From: JAAYBQ01 sp035403465
Lineage (GTDB): Bacteria > Spirochaetota > UBA4802 > UBA5550
Direction of reading: 5' to 3'
DNA: 13,114 nucleotides
Assembly (NCBI GenBank): GCA_035403465.1
Contig: DAONFG010000066.1
Coordinates: 1-13,114 of the forward strand
Shown here piece after piece: positions 4,755-12,354 of the stretch (the first letter of the stretch is position 1; each line of letters opens with the position of its first letter). Position numbers and translations under genes: made by a program. The notes under the pieces are model-generated. The model ran no database searches and was not told the origin of the DNA. It was given only the letters and a program-made list of their open reading frames with translations.

Positions 4755-6008
4755 TTAATCCCCGAAAGTCATAAATGAATACTCCACTCCCAGATGAAAA
4801 ACGAAGGATTTAGAGGTCATCTCCCGCTCAAATACGGCAGAGTATTCCGCACCTGCAAGAATTGTCAACCTGTCTCTAATAACAGGAAAACCGAACTGCA
4901 GCCCGGCGCTGAGTGAAGGGGCCCATTCCCTGATCTTTACAGCAGCGTAACCTCCGGTGGACACCGGTTCGGTAAAGTCGATGCTGTTGTAATTATAACC
5001 GACGCTGAAAAGCGGGGCTATGAAGAATCCCCTGTATATTTCAAAGGGGAACCTGGCGTATAACAATACGGGGATTATAAATGCTTTGTCAACATTGCTT
5101 GACATGGTAATGTCAAGGTCATCTTTTACAACCAGCCACGTAAAACCCGCGGCCAGGCTCAGGTCCATGTTAAACAGGGTCCGGTCATTCAGTGATATCC
5201 CCGTGTTGTGAAGGGTCAGGCCTGCTGTCGCCCCGTAACCTGATGAGAATATCTCCGCCAGTGTTTCTCTCGGCATCATGTAATTGCCAAGAAGAAACAC
5301 CGAGAGCCGCGGATGCACATCCCCTGTGGCGGTTTCTTTTTTTACCACGGGTCGCTTTTTTTTATCAGCCACTGTTTCATCAGGTGTTTTTTCAACATTA
5401 TATGTTTCACCTGGAGTTTTATCATCATACGTTGTACCACCGGGTGTCTTCCCGCCGGATGTTTTACCATCAGGAATTATTTCTTTAACGCTGAAGGACT
5501 GCTCAGTGTTCTCCCGCTTTTTTATAAAGTTATAAATTGTTTTCAGGAAAGTTTCTTCATCGGTGTATATGCCCTGGAGCATGTAGGATTTATCCTGATC
5601 TATAATGCGGAAGCGGTAGTAAAGGCCCTCTTTTTTATCCTGGAACGAGAGGCCTGCAGGCAGGTATGGAAGCAGGTCCTCTTCGTTGTATGTAATCTTC
5701 CCGGTTTCCAGGTTGGAGTATATGGCGTCTGTTGAAAAATAAAACTGCATGCGATCTACTTTTATTCTTTTCCATGAATAGAAGGTATCCTTCAGTTCTA
5801 TAACCCTCTTCTGCCCTGATTCATCGGGCATGGTGGAATAATTGACCTCGAATGCTTTGCCTGTGCCGTCAATAAGGCTGTACCTTGTGGAGTCTTTTTC
5901 GTCTGACGGGCCTGAACCTGTCACCTTTACGCTAAAGCGGTCCCAGCCGGCCCCGAGCAGAAAGAGGGAGATGAAGATGGTAATTGCAGCTGCACGATAG
6001 ATTTTCAT
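4755..6008 (-). CDS. Putative outer-membrane beta-barrel protein with periplasmic N-terminal domain
   Basis: A protein of about 417 residues that I do not recognise as a named family. Counting from the ATG at 6014, it has a signal peptide (residues 1-23), a soluble domain (about 24-175), a hydrophilic linker with tandem ten-residue repeats starting KTP (189-218), a basic patch DKKKRPVVKK, and a C-terminal region (235-419) of alternating strands such as LSVFLLGNYM, FIIPVLLYARFPF, FFIAPLFSVGYNY, APSLSAGLQFGFP and FVFHLGVEYSF, typical of an 8-stranded outer-membrane barrel. I place the start at the second ATG (6008) because GGGGA is 7 nt upstream of it but only 1 nt from the first. The preceding gene ends a few bases upstream, so the two are cotranscribed. 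The role is unknown; an envelope anchor or pore linked to the coiled-coil protein is a guess. Confidence 0.8.
   Translation of the reverse strand: MKIYRAAAITIFISLFLLGAGWDRFSVKVTGSGPSDEKDSTRYSLIDGTGKAFEVNYSTMPDESGQKRVIELKDTFYSWKRIKVDRMQFYFSTDAIYSNLETGKITYNEEDLLPYLPAGLSFQDKKEGLYYRFRIIDQDKSYMLQGIYTDEETFLKTIYNFIKKRENTEQSFSVKEIIPDGKTSGGKTPGGTTYDDKTPGETYNVEKTPDETVADKKKRPVVKKETATGDVHPRLSVFLLGNYMMPRETLAEIFSSGYGATAGLTLHNTGISLNDRTLFNMDLSLAAGFTWLVVKDDLDITMSSNVDKAFIIPVLLYARFPFEIYRGFFIAPLFSVGYNYNSIDFTEPVSTGGYAAVKIREWAPSLSAGLQFGFPVIRDRLTILAGAEYSAVFEREMTSKSFVFHLGVEYSFMTFGD
5361..5450 (-). repeat. Tandem decapeptide-coding repeat in the barrel protein linker
   Basis: Three consecutive ten-residue units, KTPGGTTYDD, KTPGETYNVE and KTPDETVADK, preceded by a partial KTSGG, correspond to about 30-bp degenerate tandem repeats. 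They form a proline/glycine/threonine-rich spacer between the soluble domain and the barrel. Confidence 0.75.
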
Positions 6009-6019
6009 GTTCATGTCCC

Positions 6020-7150
6020 CTAATTTTTCATAAGGAGTATTTTATCAAAAGGCTGGATGTCACCGGTGTTCATGCGTTTAAGCACTTTCGCTTTCATCCG
6101 GATTCCGGCCGGGTAAAGTTCCACCATGGCAAGTATCCTGTTCTCATGGTTAAGTATATACGCGCGGTCCCCTTTACCTATGGCTATGTATGGATTAACA
6201 ACCACAAGCATGTCCCCCTTTGTTCCGGGGTCAATCACGTACCCGTGTTCACCGCTGGTTTTGGCGTAATATGTAAGTGCATGCTTGTACAGTTCAAGAA
6301 GCTGCTCCGAGTCACCTGCCTTTTCGGTTTCCCTGCTGGCTTCATCACGCGAGGCTTTCAGTTCCTTTTCATACCTGGCCAGTACGGCTTCATACTCACG
6401 TTTCTGTTCTGCCATCTCTGCATCATGCAATGCTTTCAGTTCCGCGTCGTTTTTTTCAAGCTGGATAATTTTCGCGTCAGAATCCTGCCTGTACGATTTT
6501 ACCTTGAGTGTAACGGATTTATCATAGTCGGCTTTCTCTGCGGCTGCCTCCTTCTTCAGGGCTTCCATTCTGCCCATTGTCTCTTCAGCTTTTTTTTCGC
6601 TCTCAGTTATGCGCTCTTCGTAGGCCTTGCGGGTCTCTTTTATTTTCTTTTCGTTTTCGGCTTCCATGGTTTTACGTATGCGTTTCTTCTCTGCTTCGGC
6701 AATCCCGGATTTTTCCAGCTTTTTAAGGGCAAGGGCGTTTTCCCTGCGCATCCTCTCGATCTCCGCCTGCATGGCCTTCTTTGACATGGCAATTTTTGTG
6801 TCTATGCTGCCAAGTTCAAGTTCAGCCTTTTTAAGTTTGTTGAAGAGTTCTGCAAGGTTAAGGTCTTCAAAGTCGGTGATCCCCACTGAAATCCGGTCTA
6901 TGTCGCGCTGGATACCGTAAGTAAACCATGCTGTGAACAGCAGCAGGATAAGGGTGAATATTAAAACAGCTTTATAAACAGGGCTGCTTTTGTTTGCCCT
7001 TGTGGATGCAAACTCTTCGGCTAAATTGTAGACACGCGAGTCATCCTCTTCGACGCCAGGGTCTTTGCTCAGGAACAGGCTCGTTATCCGGAATTCGCTG
7101 TTCTTATCTGCAGCATCTTCTGAACTTATTTTTTTTCTGGTTCTGCTCAT
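6020..7150 (-). CDS. Single-pass inner-membrane protein with long periplasmic coiled coil
   Basis: A 376-residue protein of unknown family. Residues 1-58 are polar and probably cytoplasmic, with MSRTRKK and RANK on the inner side. Residues 59-79 form one transmembrane helix (VLIFTLILLLFTAWFTY). Residues about 98-278 are an alanine, glutamate and lysine-rich coiled coil. Residues 283-376 form a compact beta-rich domain (GDMLVVVNPYIAIGKGDRAYIL, then IRMKAKVLKRMNTGDIQPFDKILL). The repeated 'GD' turns loosely recall the C-terminal beta domain of FlgT-like proteins, a weak resemblance. The positive-inside rule puts the coil in the periplasm. The start ATG has AGGA 8 nt upstream. It lies 43 bp after the cyclase and about 5 bp before the barrel gene, which suggests a structural link between inner-membrane signalling and the outer membrane. 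Confidence 0.82.
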   Translation of the reverse strand: MSRTRKKISSEDAADKNSEFRITSLFLSKDPGVEEDDSRVYNLAEEFASTRANKSSPVYKAVLIFTLILLLFTAWFTYGIQRDIDRISVGITDFEDLNLAELFNKLKKAELELGSIDTKIAMSKKAMQAEIERMRRENALALKKLEKSGIAEAEKKRIRKTMEAENEKKIKETRKAYEERITESEKKAEETMGRMEALKKEAAAEKADYDKSVTLKVKSYRQDSDAKIIQLEKNDAELKALHDAEMAEQKREYEAVLARYEKELKASRDEASRETEKAGDSEQLLELYKHALTYYAKTSGEHGYVIDPGTKGDMLVVVNPYIAIGKGDRAYILNHENRILAMVELYPAGIRMKAKVLKRMNTGDIQPFDKILLMKN

Positions 7151-7193
7151 ATATAAAATCCTGTTTCATTATTCCCGGGCGCGGGATATACGT

Positions 7194-8933
7194 TTATTTC
7201 GAATCCATGGTCCATATTCCGTTCCAGTTACCAGGGGAGATTCCGTCTTTTGTCCTGTGTAATAAAACTTCTGCCGGGGGAAGCGAACAATCTTTGAAGA
7301 AGGAACGGGCTTTATTCCATTCACCTTTATAATACAGTTTAAGACCGGCTGAATAATTGCCCATTTCCCTGCGCATCGCTGGAGTGATGTCGCTTTTAAT
7401 AACAGGCCAGTAGATCCTCTTCCCCTCGGCCTTTCCCTTTACCCTCACCATGTCAAGCTCTAGGAATTCAAGCCCGTGATCGGGCACGTTTTCAATTATA
7501 TCGTTTTTAATGTATTCAGAACAGATAACCGGCGCCTGGTACACACGGTTAAGGCCTTCAAGCCTTGATGATGAGTTGACCGTGTCGCCTATGACGGTGT
7601 TGGTCATGCGCTCGTAGGAACCTATGTTTCCGTAAAAGACGTCGCCGCCGTCTATACCCACACCAACCTCGATAAGCAGTGCCCTGAATACACGCTCCTC
7701 CTGTGCTGTGAGCTTTCCGTTTTCAGCTATGATTTTTTCATACACTGCTTCCATCTCGGCACGGATCTCGGCTGTAACCTCGTGAATTTTGTATCCCGTA
7801 AGCACGGCCTGGTAGGATTTAACCCGGGCTGAATTTTCTCCGAATACGCCGTAAACAACAAGCAGGGCGTCGCCTATTATTGAGCCGATAATCCCTTCAT
7901 GCTTCAGTATTATGTTGATAACACGTGTATAATGAAGGTTAAGAAGATTTATAATGTCAGTGCCCAGTACCTCGGTCATGTTGGTAAAACTTTTTATGTC
8001 AGAAAAGAGGCAGGTAAGTTCCCTTTTGGACCCCTCGAGCCTGACTGTTTTTTCAGCATAGGCCTTGAGGACAATATCCCGGTTGGTGAATTTCTGAAAG
8101 ATGTTCATCATCCTGTTGATAGTATCAGACAGGCTGTTAAAGGCCATGCCCATAAAGGTTACATCGTCCGGCTGACTGCCCTGCATATCAATGAGTTCTA
8201 TACTGTTCTTCTGTATCATGGCCATGATACTTTCTGTAATATTCCTTATGAAGCGCAGAATGTAATCTATGATAAACACCCCTACCAGGGCGCATGCGAT
8301 TGTGATCAGCAGGATCATCACCGATATTTTTTTAAATATCCTGTTGGAATCCTCGTTGAACTCGCTGAACTCCTCGGCCCTGATCAGAAACATGTCCCAG
8401 TTGGTATTGAATTTATATACGCCAAAGTATTTTTCACCGCCAAGGGAAAACGAGATAAAACCTTCGTTGGCCTCCCGTCCCAGGTTCTCGGTCATTTCAC
8501 GCAGAACTTCTGTGTCGGTAAAGGCATCGGTTTTCCCGATTCCCGAGGCCATCATCCCTATGCCCCCATCCCTTTTAATTCCAAGCATCAGTGACTTACC
8601 GTGTTTAAAATCAAGTACAGCGCGCTGCTCTATCTGGTTAAAGGCTTCACCCCTGTTCTGCCTTACGCTGTAGAGTTCATACTGGGTGTTGGCAAAAGTG
8701 TATATTTCTTTCAGGTCCCTGGCCAGCAGCTGGCGCATCAGCTTGACCATTTCGCCGCTGTACAGCTTTAAGCTGATATAGTGTGAGGAGAAATTTGAAA
8801 GGAGTATAAAAAGAATATATACCAGGACAATCTTCGTGGTAATCGGGAAGATGCGCTGCTTTCCTATTTTACGGCCTGCAACGAAGTGGAAAGCATTTTT
8901 AAACCATTTCAGTATTATCATATGTAAATCCAT
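7194..8933 (-). CDS. Membrane-bound class III adenylate/guanylate cyclase with periplasmic sensor region
   Basis: A 579-residue receptor-type nucleotide cyclase. Layout: cytoplasmic start, first membrane helix (about 33-52), periplasmic sensor region (about 53-200), second membrane helix (203-226), HAMP-like linker (227-280), class III cyclase domain (about 300-512) and a tail (517-579) ending NWNGIWTMDSK, a tail type I know from bacterial class III cyclases. Metal-binding D312 (LFSDIKSFT) and D355 (IIGDALLVVYG), the purine-contacting D450 (VIGDTVN) and transition-state N453 and R457 are present. The usual substrate-selecting lysine, four residues before the second metal aspartate, is S351. 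Activity is likely, but ATP versus GTP preference is open. It is the first gene of the operon behind a consensus promoter. The start has no clear Shine-Dalgarno; ATG at residue 5 is an alternative. Confidence 0.92.
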   Translation of the reverse strand: MDLHMIILKWFKNAFHFVAGRKIGKQRIFPITTKIVLVYILFILLSNFSSHYISLKLYSGEMVKLMRQLLARDLKEIYTFANTQYELYSVRQNRGEAFNQIEQRAVLDFKHGKSLMLGIKRDGGIGMMASGIGKTDAFTDTEVLREMTENLGREANEGFISFSLGGEKYFGVYKFNTNWDMFLIRAEEFSEFNEDSNRIFKKISVMILLITIACALVGVFIIDYILRFIRNITESIMAMIQKNSIELIDMQGSQPDDVTFMGMAFNSLSDTINRMMNIFQKFTNRDIVLKAYAEKTVRLEGSKRELTCLFSDIKSFTNMTEVLGTDIINLLNLHYTRVINIILKHEGIIGSIIGDALLVVYGVFGENSARVKSYQAVLTGYKIHEVTAEIRAEMEAVYEKIIAENGKLTAQEERVFRALLIEVGVGIDGGDVFYGNIGSYERMTNTVIGDTVNSSSRLEGLNRVYQAPVICSEYIKNDIIENVPDHGLEFLELDMVRVKGKAEGKRIYWPVIKSDITPAMRREMGNYSAGLKLYYKGEWNKARSFFKDCSLPPAEVLLHRTKDGISPGNWNGIWTMDSK

Positions 8934-8958
8934 TCAGTTCAGGGATGTTGATTTATAG

Positions 8959-8986
8959 TTTATATTGAATCATTAGTGGATGTCAA
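8959..8986 (-). promoter_or_regulatory. Promoter of the cyclase-coiled coil-barrel-lipoprotein operon
   Basis: Minus-strand TTGACA (8981-8986), a 16-bp spacer and TATAAA (8959-8964) form a near-consensus promoter. Initiation near 8952 gives a leader of about 18 nt without a clear Shine-Dalgarno sequence, much like the MNT-HEPN promoter. Confidence 0.72.
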
Positions 8987-9004
8987 ATGTTTTTATTAAA
9001 ACAT
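8987..9004. promoter_or_regulatory. 7-bp inverted repeat abutting the cyclase operon -35 box
   Basis: ATGTTTT (8987-8993) and AAAACAT (8998-9004) are exact reverse complements with a 4-bp gap, and they touch the -35 hexamer. The placement suits an activator site, but AT-rich DNA produces such palindromes by chance fairly often. Confidence 0.4.
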
Positions 9005-9135
9005 ATAACCCTGAAATACTCTTATATCCCGCAGCCCGAACCATGCGCAGCCTATGGATACCCGTCTTCACGGGTATGACAGACTCCTTACCCTTCGCGC
9101 CTTCGAGGGAGGCATTCTTTAATCCTTTCTCCGTG

Positions 9136-9202
9136 TACGATGTGCGACGCGCAAGGATGCGCTAGTGTCGAACACTGGCACGGATGCCATTTTGTGTTCG
9201 AC
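9136..9202. repeat. 67-bp double-hairpin insertion
   Basis: The left part carries GCGC-AAGGAT-GCGC (9149-9162). The right part is a compound hairpin: GTCGAACAC (9167-9175) pairs perfectly with GTGTTCGAC (9194-9202), enclosing TGGCA-CGGA-TGCCA (9176-9189) and a TTTT bulge. At 1653-1660 and near 4240 the flanking modules, TCTCCGTG and CTCCAGC, are joined directly, so this segment looks inserted. Confidence 0.75.
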
Positions 9203-9241
9203 CCTCCAGCGAAGCGGGTGGTGAAATACTTTACAGGTTTC

Positions 9242-9356
9242 CCCTTCTCCCTGTATTGATTACATAAAGTATTCAGACCTGAATGTTCATGCCGGAATTA
9301 TTCTCGTGAATTCAATCCGGGAGGAGGTGGCCGCCAGGCCGGAGGAGGGCATGCGG
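9242..9356 (+). repeat. Long CCCTTCTCCC/GGGAGAAGG element, diverged copy
   Basis: Matches 1034-1148 and 1420-1534 over its whole length with three visible substitutions. One turns the right arm into GGGAGGAGG, which still pairs with the left arm through a G:U wobble. The hairpin GGCC-GCCA-GGCC and the tail GCATGCGG are retained. Confidence 0.85.
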
Positions 9357-9463
9357 TAACAACAACAATCTTTTACCCTCTGCCGGGGGCGTAATGGCTG
9401 GTAATTGTACATGTATCACGATCAGTATATCAGCCGGGGGCATTAAGTCCAGGCTTCTGCCCT

Positions 9464-12145
9464 TTACTCTCTATACCTTCTCCTCAGGAAGAACTTGCAT
9501 ATCTCGATGAAAGGTATAATCGTAACCGACACTCCAAACACAACGCCCCAGTCCGCTGCTGTCATTGAAAATGTCCCAAACGCGTTCTGCAGTACCGGCA
9601 GGTATATTACAAAGAGTATAAGTGTTACCTCCCACGTGATGGCAGTGTTAAGCCATCTATTCTGAAAAGGTTTTTTGAATACCGAATTTCTGTCAGATCT
9701 GAAATTGTATGCCTTGAAAAACTGGATAAGCACCAGTGACGCAAATACGATTGTCATGATTTCACTTGTGCTCCTGCCTGTGTGCATGGCCCAGAAGTAG
9801 AGTGATGTGTTAACCAGTGTTGACCACAGTCCCCCGGCAACTATGAGCAGTATAACCGGCCGGGAGAATATACCTTTATTAATTTTCCTGGGGTGCCTTT
9901 TCATAATACCAGGATCAGGGGGATCAACTGCCAGCGCCAGCGCGGGCAGGCCGTCGGTCGCAAGGTTCACATAGAGAATCTGAACGGCAGACAGGGGAAG
10001 AGGAAGCCCCATCATGGATGTTGTAAGCATCAGGCCTATCTCGCCTAAATTTGATGAGAGCAGGTACATGAGGTACTTCTTGATGTTGCTGAATATAATC
10101 CTTCCCTCCTCCACCGCTGCTACAATAGACGCGAAGTTGTCGTCCGTAAGCGTCATATCAGCTGCCTCTTTTGAAACATCTGTACCGGTGATTCCCATTG
10201 CCACACCGATGTCGGCCTTCTTGAGAGCAGGCGCGTCATTGATCCCGTCACCGGTCATTGCCACCACCTCGTCAATCGACTGGAGCGACTGGACTATCCT
10301 GAGCTTGTGTTCAGGTGAAACCCTGGCGCAGACCGATATCCCTTTAATCGAATCCCTGAGTGTCAAATCATCCATCGAAGCGATATCGTTACCGGTAACA
10401 ACCCTCCTCCCCCCGCCCAGGAGGCCCAGTTCACCCGCGATGGCCCCTGCCGTCGCCGGGTGGTCACCAGTTATCATCATGATCCCTATACCTGCGCTCC
10501 TGCACTTATCTATCGCTGCACGGGCTTCAGGGCGCGGCGGGTCAATCATGCCTATGAGTCCCAGGAAGACAAGCCCAGTCCCCGTGTCTGAAACACTCCC
10601 CGTTTCCCTGTATGCTGCGGCTATAACGCGAAGGGCATCAGTGCCGAACGCTGCAACGTTCCCCATTATCCGCTCCCTGGTTTCAGGCGTCAGATCGTTT
10701 ACCATTCCGTTCGCGAACACACTGGTCGACGCGCCGAGTATCTCCTCTGCCGCTCCCTTGGCAAACGCGATTCTGCCGCCCGCGTGATTATGGAGGGTTG
10801 TCATCCTGCGGCTTTCAGTTGTAAAGGGGATCTCGTCAATCCGCTCATACTCAGCTCTTAACGATGCCGGATCCATACCGGCCTTCTCTGCTGCTGTTAC
10901 AATTGCACCTTCAGTGGGGTCGCCGTTCAGTTCGCGTTTATCACCATTTAACGTGAAGTGCGCGTCAGAACATAACGCTGCAGCCTTAAGCAGTACAAGT
11001 ATCCCGTCATCAGGTTCTACAACCTGCCCGTTACCGGTAAAATCACCGGCAGGGTCATAGCCGCTCCCGGTCACATCGACAATCCTGCCGTTTCCTGTCA
11101 GCAGCCTGCGCACGGTCATTTCGTTCTTCGTAAGTGTCCCGGTCTTGTCTGAACAGATCATGCTTGTACATCCAAGGGTCTCAACTGCGGGCAGGTACCT
11201 TACCAGGGCATGGCGCTTTACCATGCGCTGTACACCTATGGCCAGCGAAATCGTCACCACTGCCGGAAGCGCCTCGGGCACAACCGCAACCGCGAGCGCG
11301 ATTCCAAAAACGATCATGTCCAGCAGGGGGTGGTCCCTTGCAACACCCAGGATTACAACGACCGCCACCAGGAGGAAAGCGGCCTTTGCCAGGATCCTCC
11401 CCACACGGTCAAGGTTCTTCTGCAGCGGTGTAATGACCTTACCGGCATGCTGCAGCATCTCTGCGATGCGTCCAAACTCGGTACCCATGCCCGTGGATGT
11501 CACAATCCCCCTGCCCCTTCCGTATGTGACAGTGGTGCCTGAAAAGACCATGTTTCTCCTTTCGCCCGGTGTCGCATCCTGGGTTGCCACGTAGTCCCTC
11601 TCTTTCGGGACCGGCAGGGATTCACCAGTAAGGACTGCCTCGTCAGCCTGCAGGTTAACGGCCTCCACCAGCCGCGCGTCAGCAGGGACCCTGTCACCTG
11701 ATGCAAGAAGGATAATATCCCCGGGTACAAGTTCGGATGCCTGTATGCGTTTTTCTATGCCCCCGCGCAGGACAGTGGCAAGCGGGGCCGCCATATCGCG
11801 CAGGGCCTCGAGCGCCCTTTCAGCCCTGAACTCCTGGATAAACCCCAGGAGAACGGCAAACATTATAATGACACCTATTGCCACTGCCTCGACAACATGC
11901 CCCAGGATGCCCGAAAGAATGGTCGCAATTATCAGTATGATTATCAGTGTGTTTTTGAACTGATCAAAAAACAGGAGTACGGGAGATGCCTTCTTTGAAG
12001 CTGTAATCCTGTTTTCACCGTACAGCTTCCGCCTTACAGGCACCTCGCTGTCATGGAGTCCGGCAGATATATCGCATTTAAGATTGGCGGCTGCTTCAGG
12101 ATATTTCATGCAGTGCCATAACATGAAATGATTATTTTCATTCAT
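9464..12145 (-). CDS. P-type calcium-transporting ATPase (type II, SERCA/PMR1-like)
   Basis: A full-length 893-residue P-type ATPase that would pump cations, most likely Ca2+, out of the cytoplasm. Visible motifs: an N-terminal cation-ATPase domain, TGES (173-176) in the actuator domain, phosphorylated D333 in DKTGTLT, KGAAE (463-467) in the nucleotide domain, TGDH (559-562), and TGDGINDAP (631-639) in the hinge. Calcium-site residues match SERCA in M4 (E291 in PEALP, usually PEGLP), M5 (N699, E702 in SSNLGE) and M6 (N727, T730, D731 in VNLATDGLPA). The M8 glutamate of SERCA site I appears to be Q808. This suggests one transported Ca2+ per cycle, though Mn2+ or Na+ cannot be excluded. About ten membrane helices are visible. 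GGGGGT precedes the ATG. The gene is GC-richer than the TA modules and appears to be a single-gene unit. Confidence 0.95.
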   Translation of the reverse strand: MNENNHFMLWHCMKYPEAAANLKCDISAGLHDSEVPVRRKLYGENRITASKKASPVLLFFDQFKNTLIIILIIATILSGILGHVVEAVAIGVIIMFAVLLGFIQEFRAERALEALRDMAAPLATVLRGGIEKRIQASELVPGDIILLASGDRVPADARLVEAVNLQADEAVLTGESLPVPKERDYVATQDATPGERRNMVFSGTTVTYGRGRGIVTSTGMGTEFGRIAEMLQHAGKVITPLQKNLDRVGRILAKAAFLLVAVVVILGVARDHPLLDMIVFGIALAVAVVPEALPAVVTISLAIGVQRMVKRHALVRYLPAVETLGCTSMICSDKTGTLTKNEMTVRRLLTGNGRIVDVTGSGYDPAGDFTGNGQVVEPDDGILVLLKAAALCSDAHFTLNGDKRELNGDPTEGAIVTAAEKAGMDPASLRAEYERIDEIPFTTESRRMTTLHNHAGGRIAFAKGAAEEILGASTSVFANGMVNDLTPETRERIMGNVAAFGTDALRVIAAAYRETGSVSDTGTGLVFLGLIGMIDPPRPEARAAIDKCRSAGIGIMMITGDHPATAGAIAGELGLLGGGRRVVTGNDIASMDDLTLRDSIKGISVCARVSPEHKLRIVQSLQSIDEVVAMTGDGINDAPALKKADIGVAMGITGTDVSKEAADMTLTDDNFASIVAAVEEGRIIFSNIKKYLMYLLSSNLGEIGLMLTTSMMGLPLPLSAVQILYVNLATDGLPALALAVDPPDPGIMKRHPRKINKGIFSRPVILLIVAGGLWSTLVNTSLYFWAMHTGRSTSEIMTIVFASLVLIQFFKAYNFRSDRNSVFKKPFQNRWLNTAITWEVTLILFVIYLPVLQNAFGTFSMTAADWGVVFGVSVTIIPFIEICKFFLRRRYRE

Positions 12146-12198
12146 TTGAATACCCCCGGTACAGGATAAATATGAGCATACAAAAAATAATATCTGAT

Positions 12199-12227
12199 AA
12201 TATAATGATGTCGCGGGATATAATCAA
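12199..12227 (-). promoter_or_regulatory. Promoter of the P-type ATPase gene
   Basis: Minus-strand TTGATT (12222-12227), a 17-bp spacer and TATATT (12199-12204). Predicted initiation near 12192 gives a leader of roughly 46 nt containing GGGGGT ahead of the ATG. A perfect TATAAT on the same strand at 12292-12297 lacks a good -35 partner. Confidence 0.6.
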
Positions 12228-12266
12228 TAAATCGGTTCGCGGGGACCATTATCACAGTTAACATTC

Positions 12267-12296
12267 TTGACAGAAAGGGTCATTATTTGCAATTAT
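12267..12296 (+). promoter_or_regulatory. Possible promoter of the HD-GYP gene
   Basis: A perfect TTGACA (12267-12272) is followed after 18 bp by AATTAT (12291-12296), a 4-of-6 match to the -10 consensus. Initiation would be about 50 nt before the ATG. The site is back to back with the divergent ATPase promoter. Confidence 0.5.
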
Positions 12297-12354
12297 AGCC
12301 TTTAAAATAATTATATTTAAAATATTCATAACCGATTATAACCGGTAGAACAGA

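Larger units (their letters stand above)
9031..9451 (+). repeat. Mosaic repeat block between cyclase operon and P-type ATPase
   Basis: No gene is present. In order: CAGCCCGAACCATGCGCAGC (9032-9051); a hairpin copy with altered but fully paired arms (9057-9080); CTTCGCGCCTTCGAG (about 9092-9106); TTAATCCTTTCTCCGTG (9119-9135); a 67-bp hairpin insertion (9136-9202); CCTCCAGCGAAGCGGGTGG (9203-9221); TACTTTACAGGTTT (9227-9240); a long 'CCCTTCTCCC' element (9242-9356); and a GC-rich element (9380-9451). The block ends 12 bp before the ATPase stop codon. Confidence 0.85.

Noticed and set aside
5984..6784. A 266-codon plus-strand open frame
   Set aside because: It is antisense to the coiled-coil gene. 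Its composition (rich in Phe, Cys and His) is what results from reading the complement of a Glu/Lys/Ala-rich coding sequence.
7899..8594. A 231-codon plus-strand open frame
   Set aside because: It is antisense to the cyclase gene and shows no family signature.
10014..10787. A 257-codon plus-strand open frame
   Set aside because: It lies antisense within the P-type ATPase, whose motifs are unmistakable. It has no ribosome-binding site or recognisable domain.
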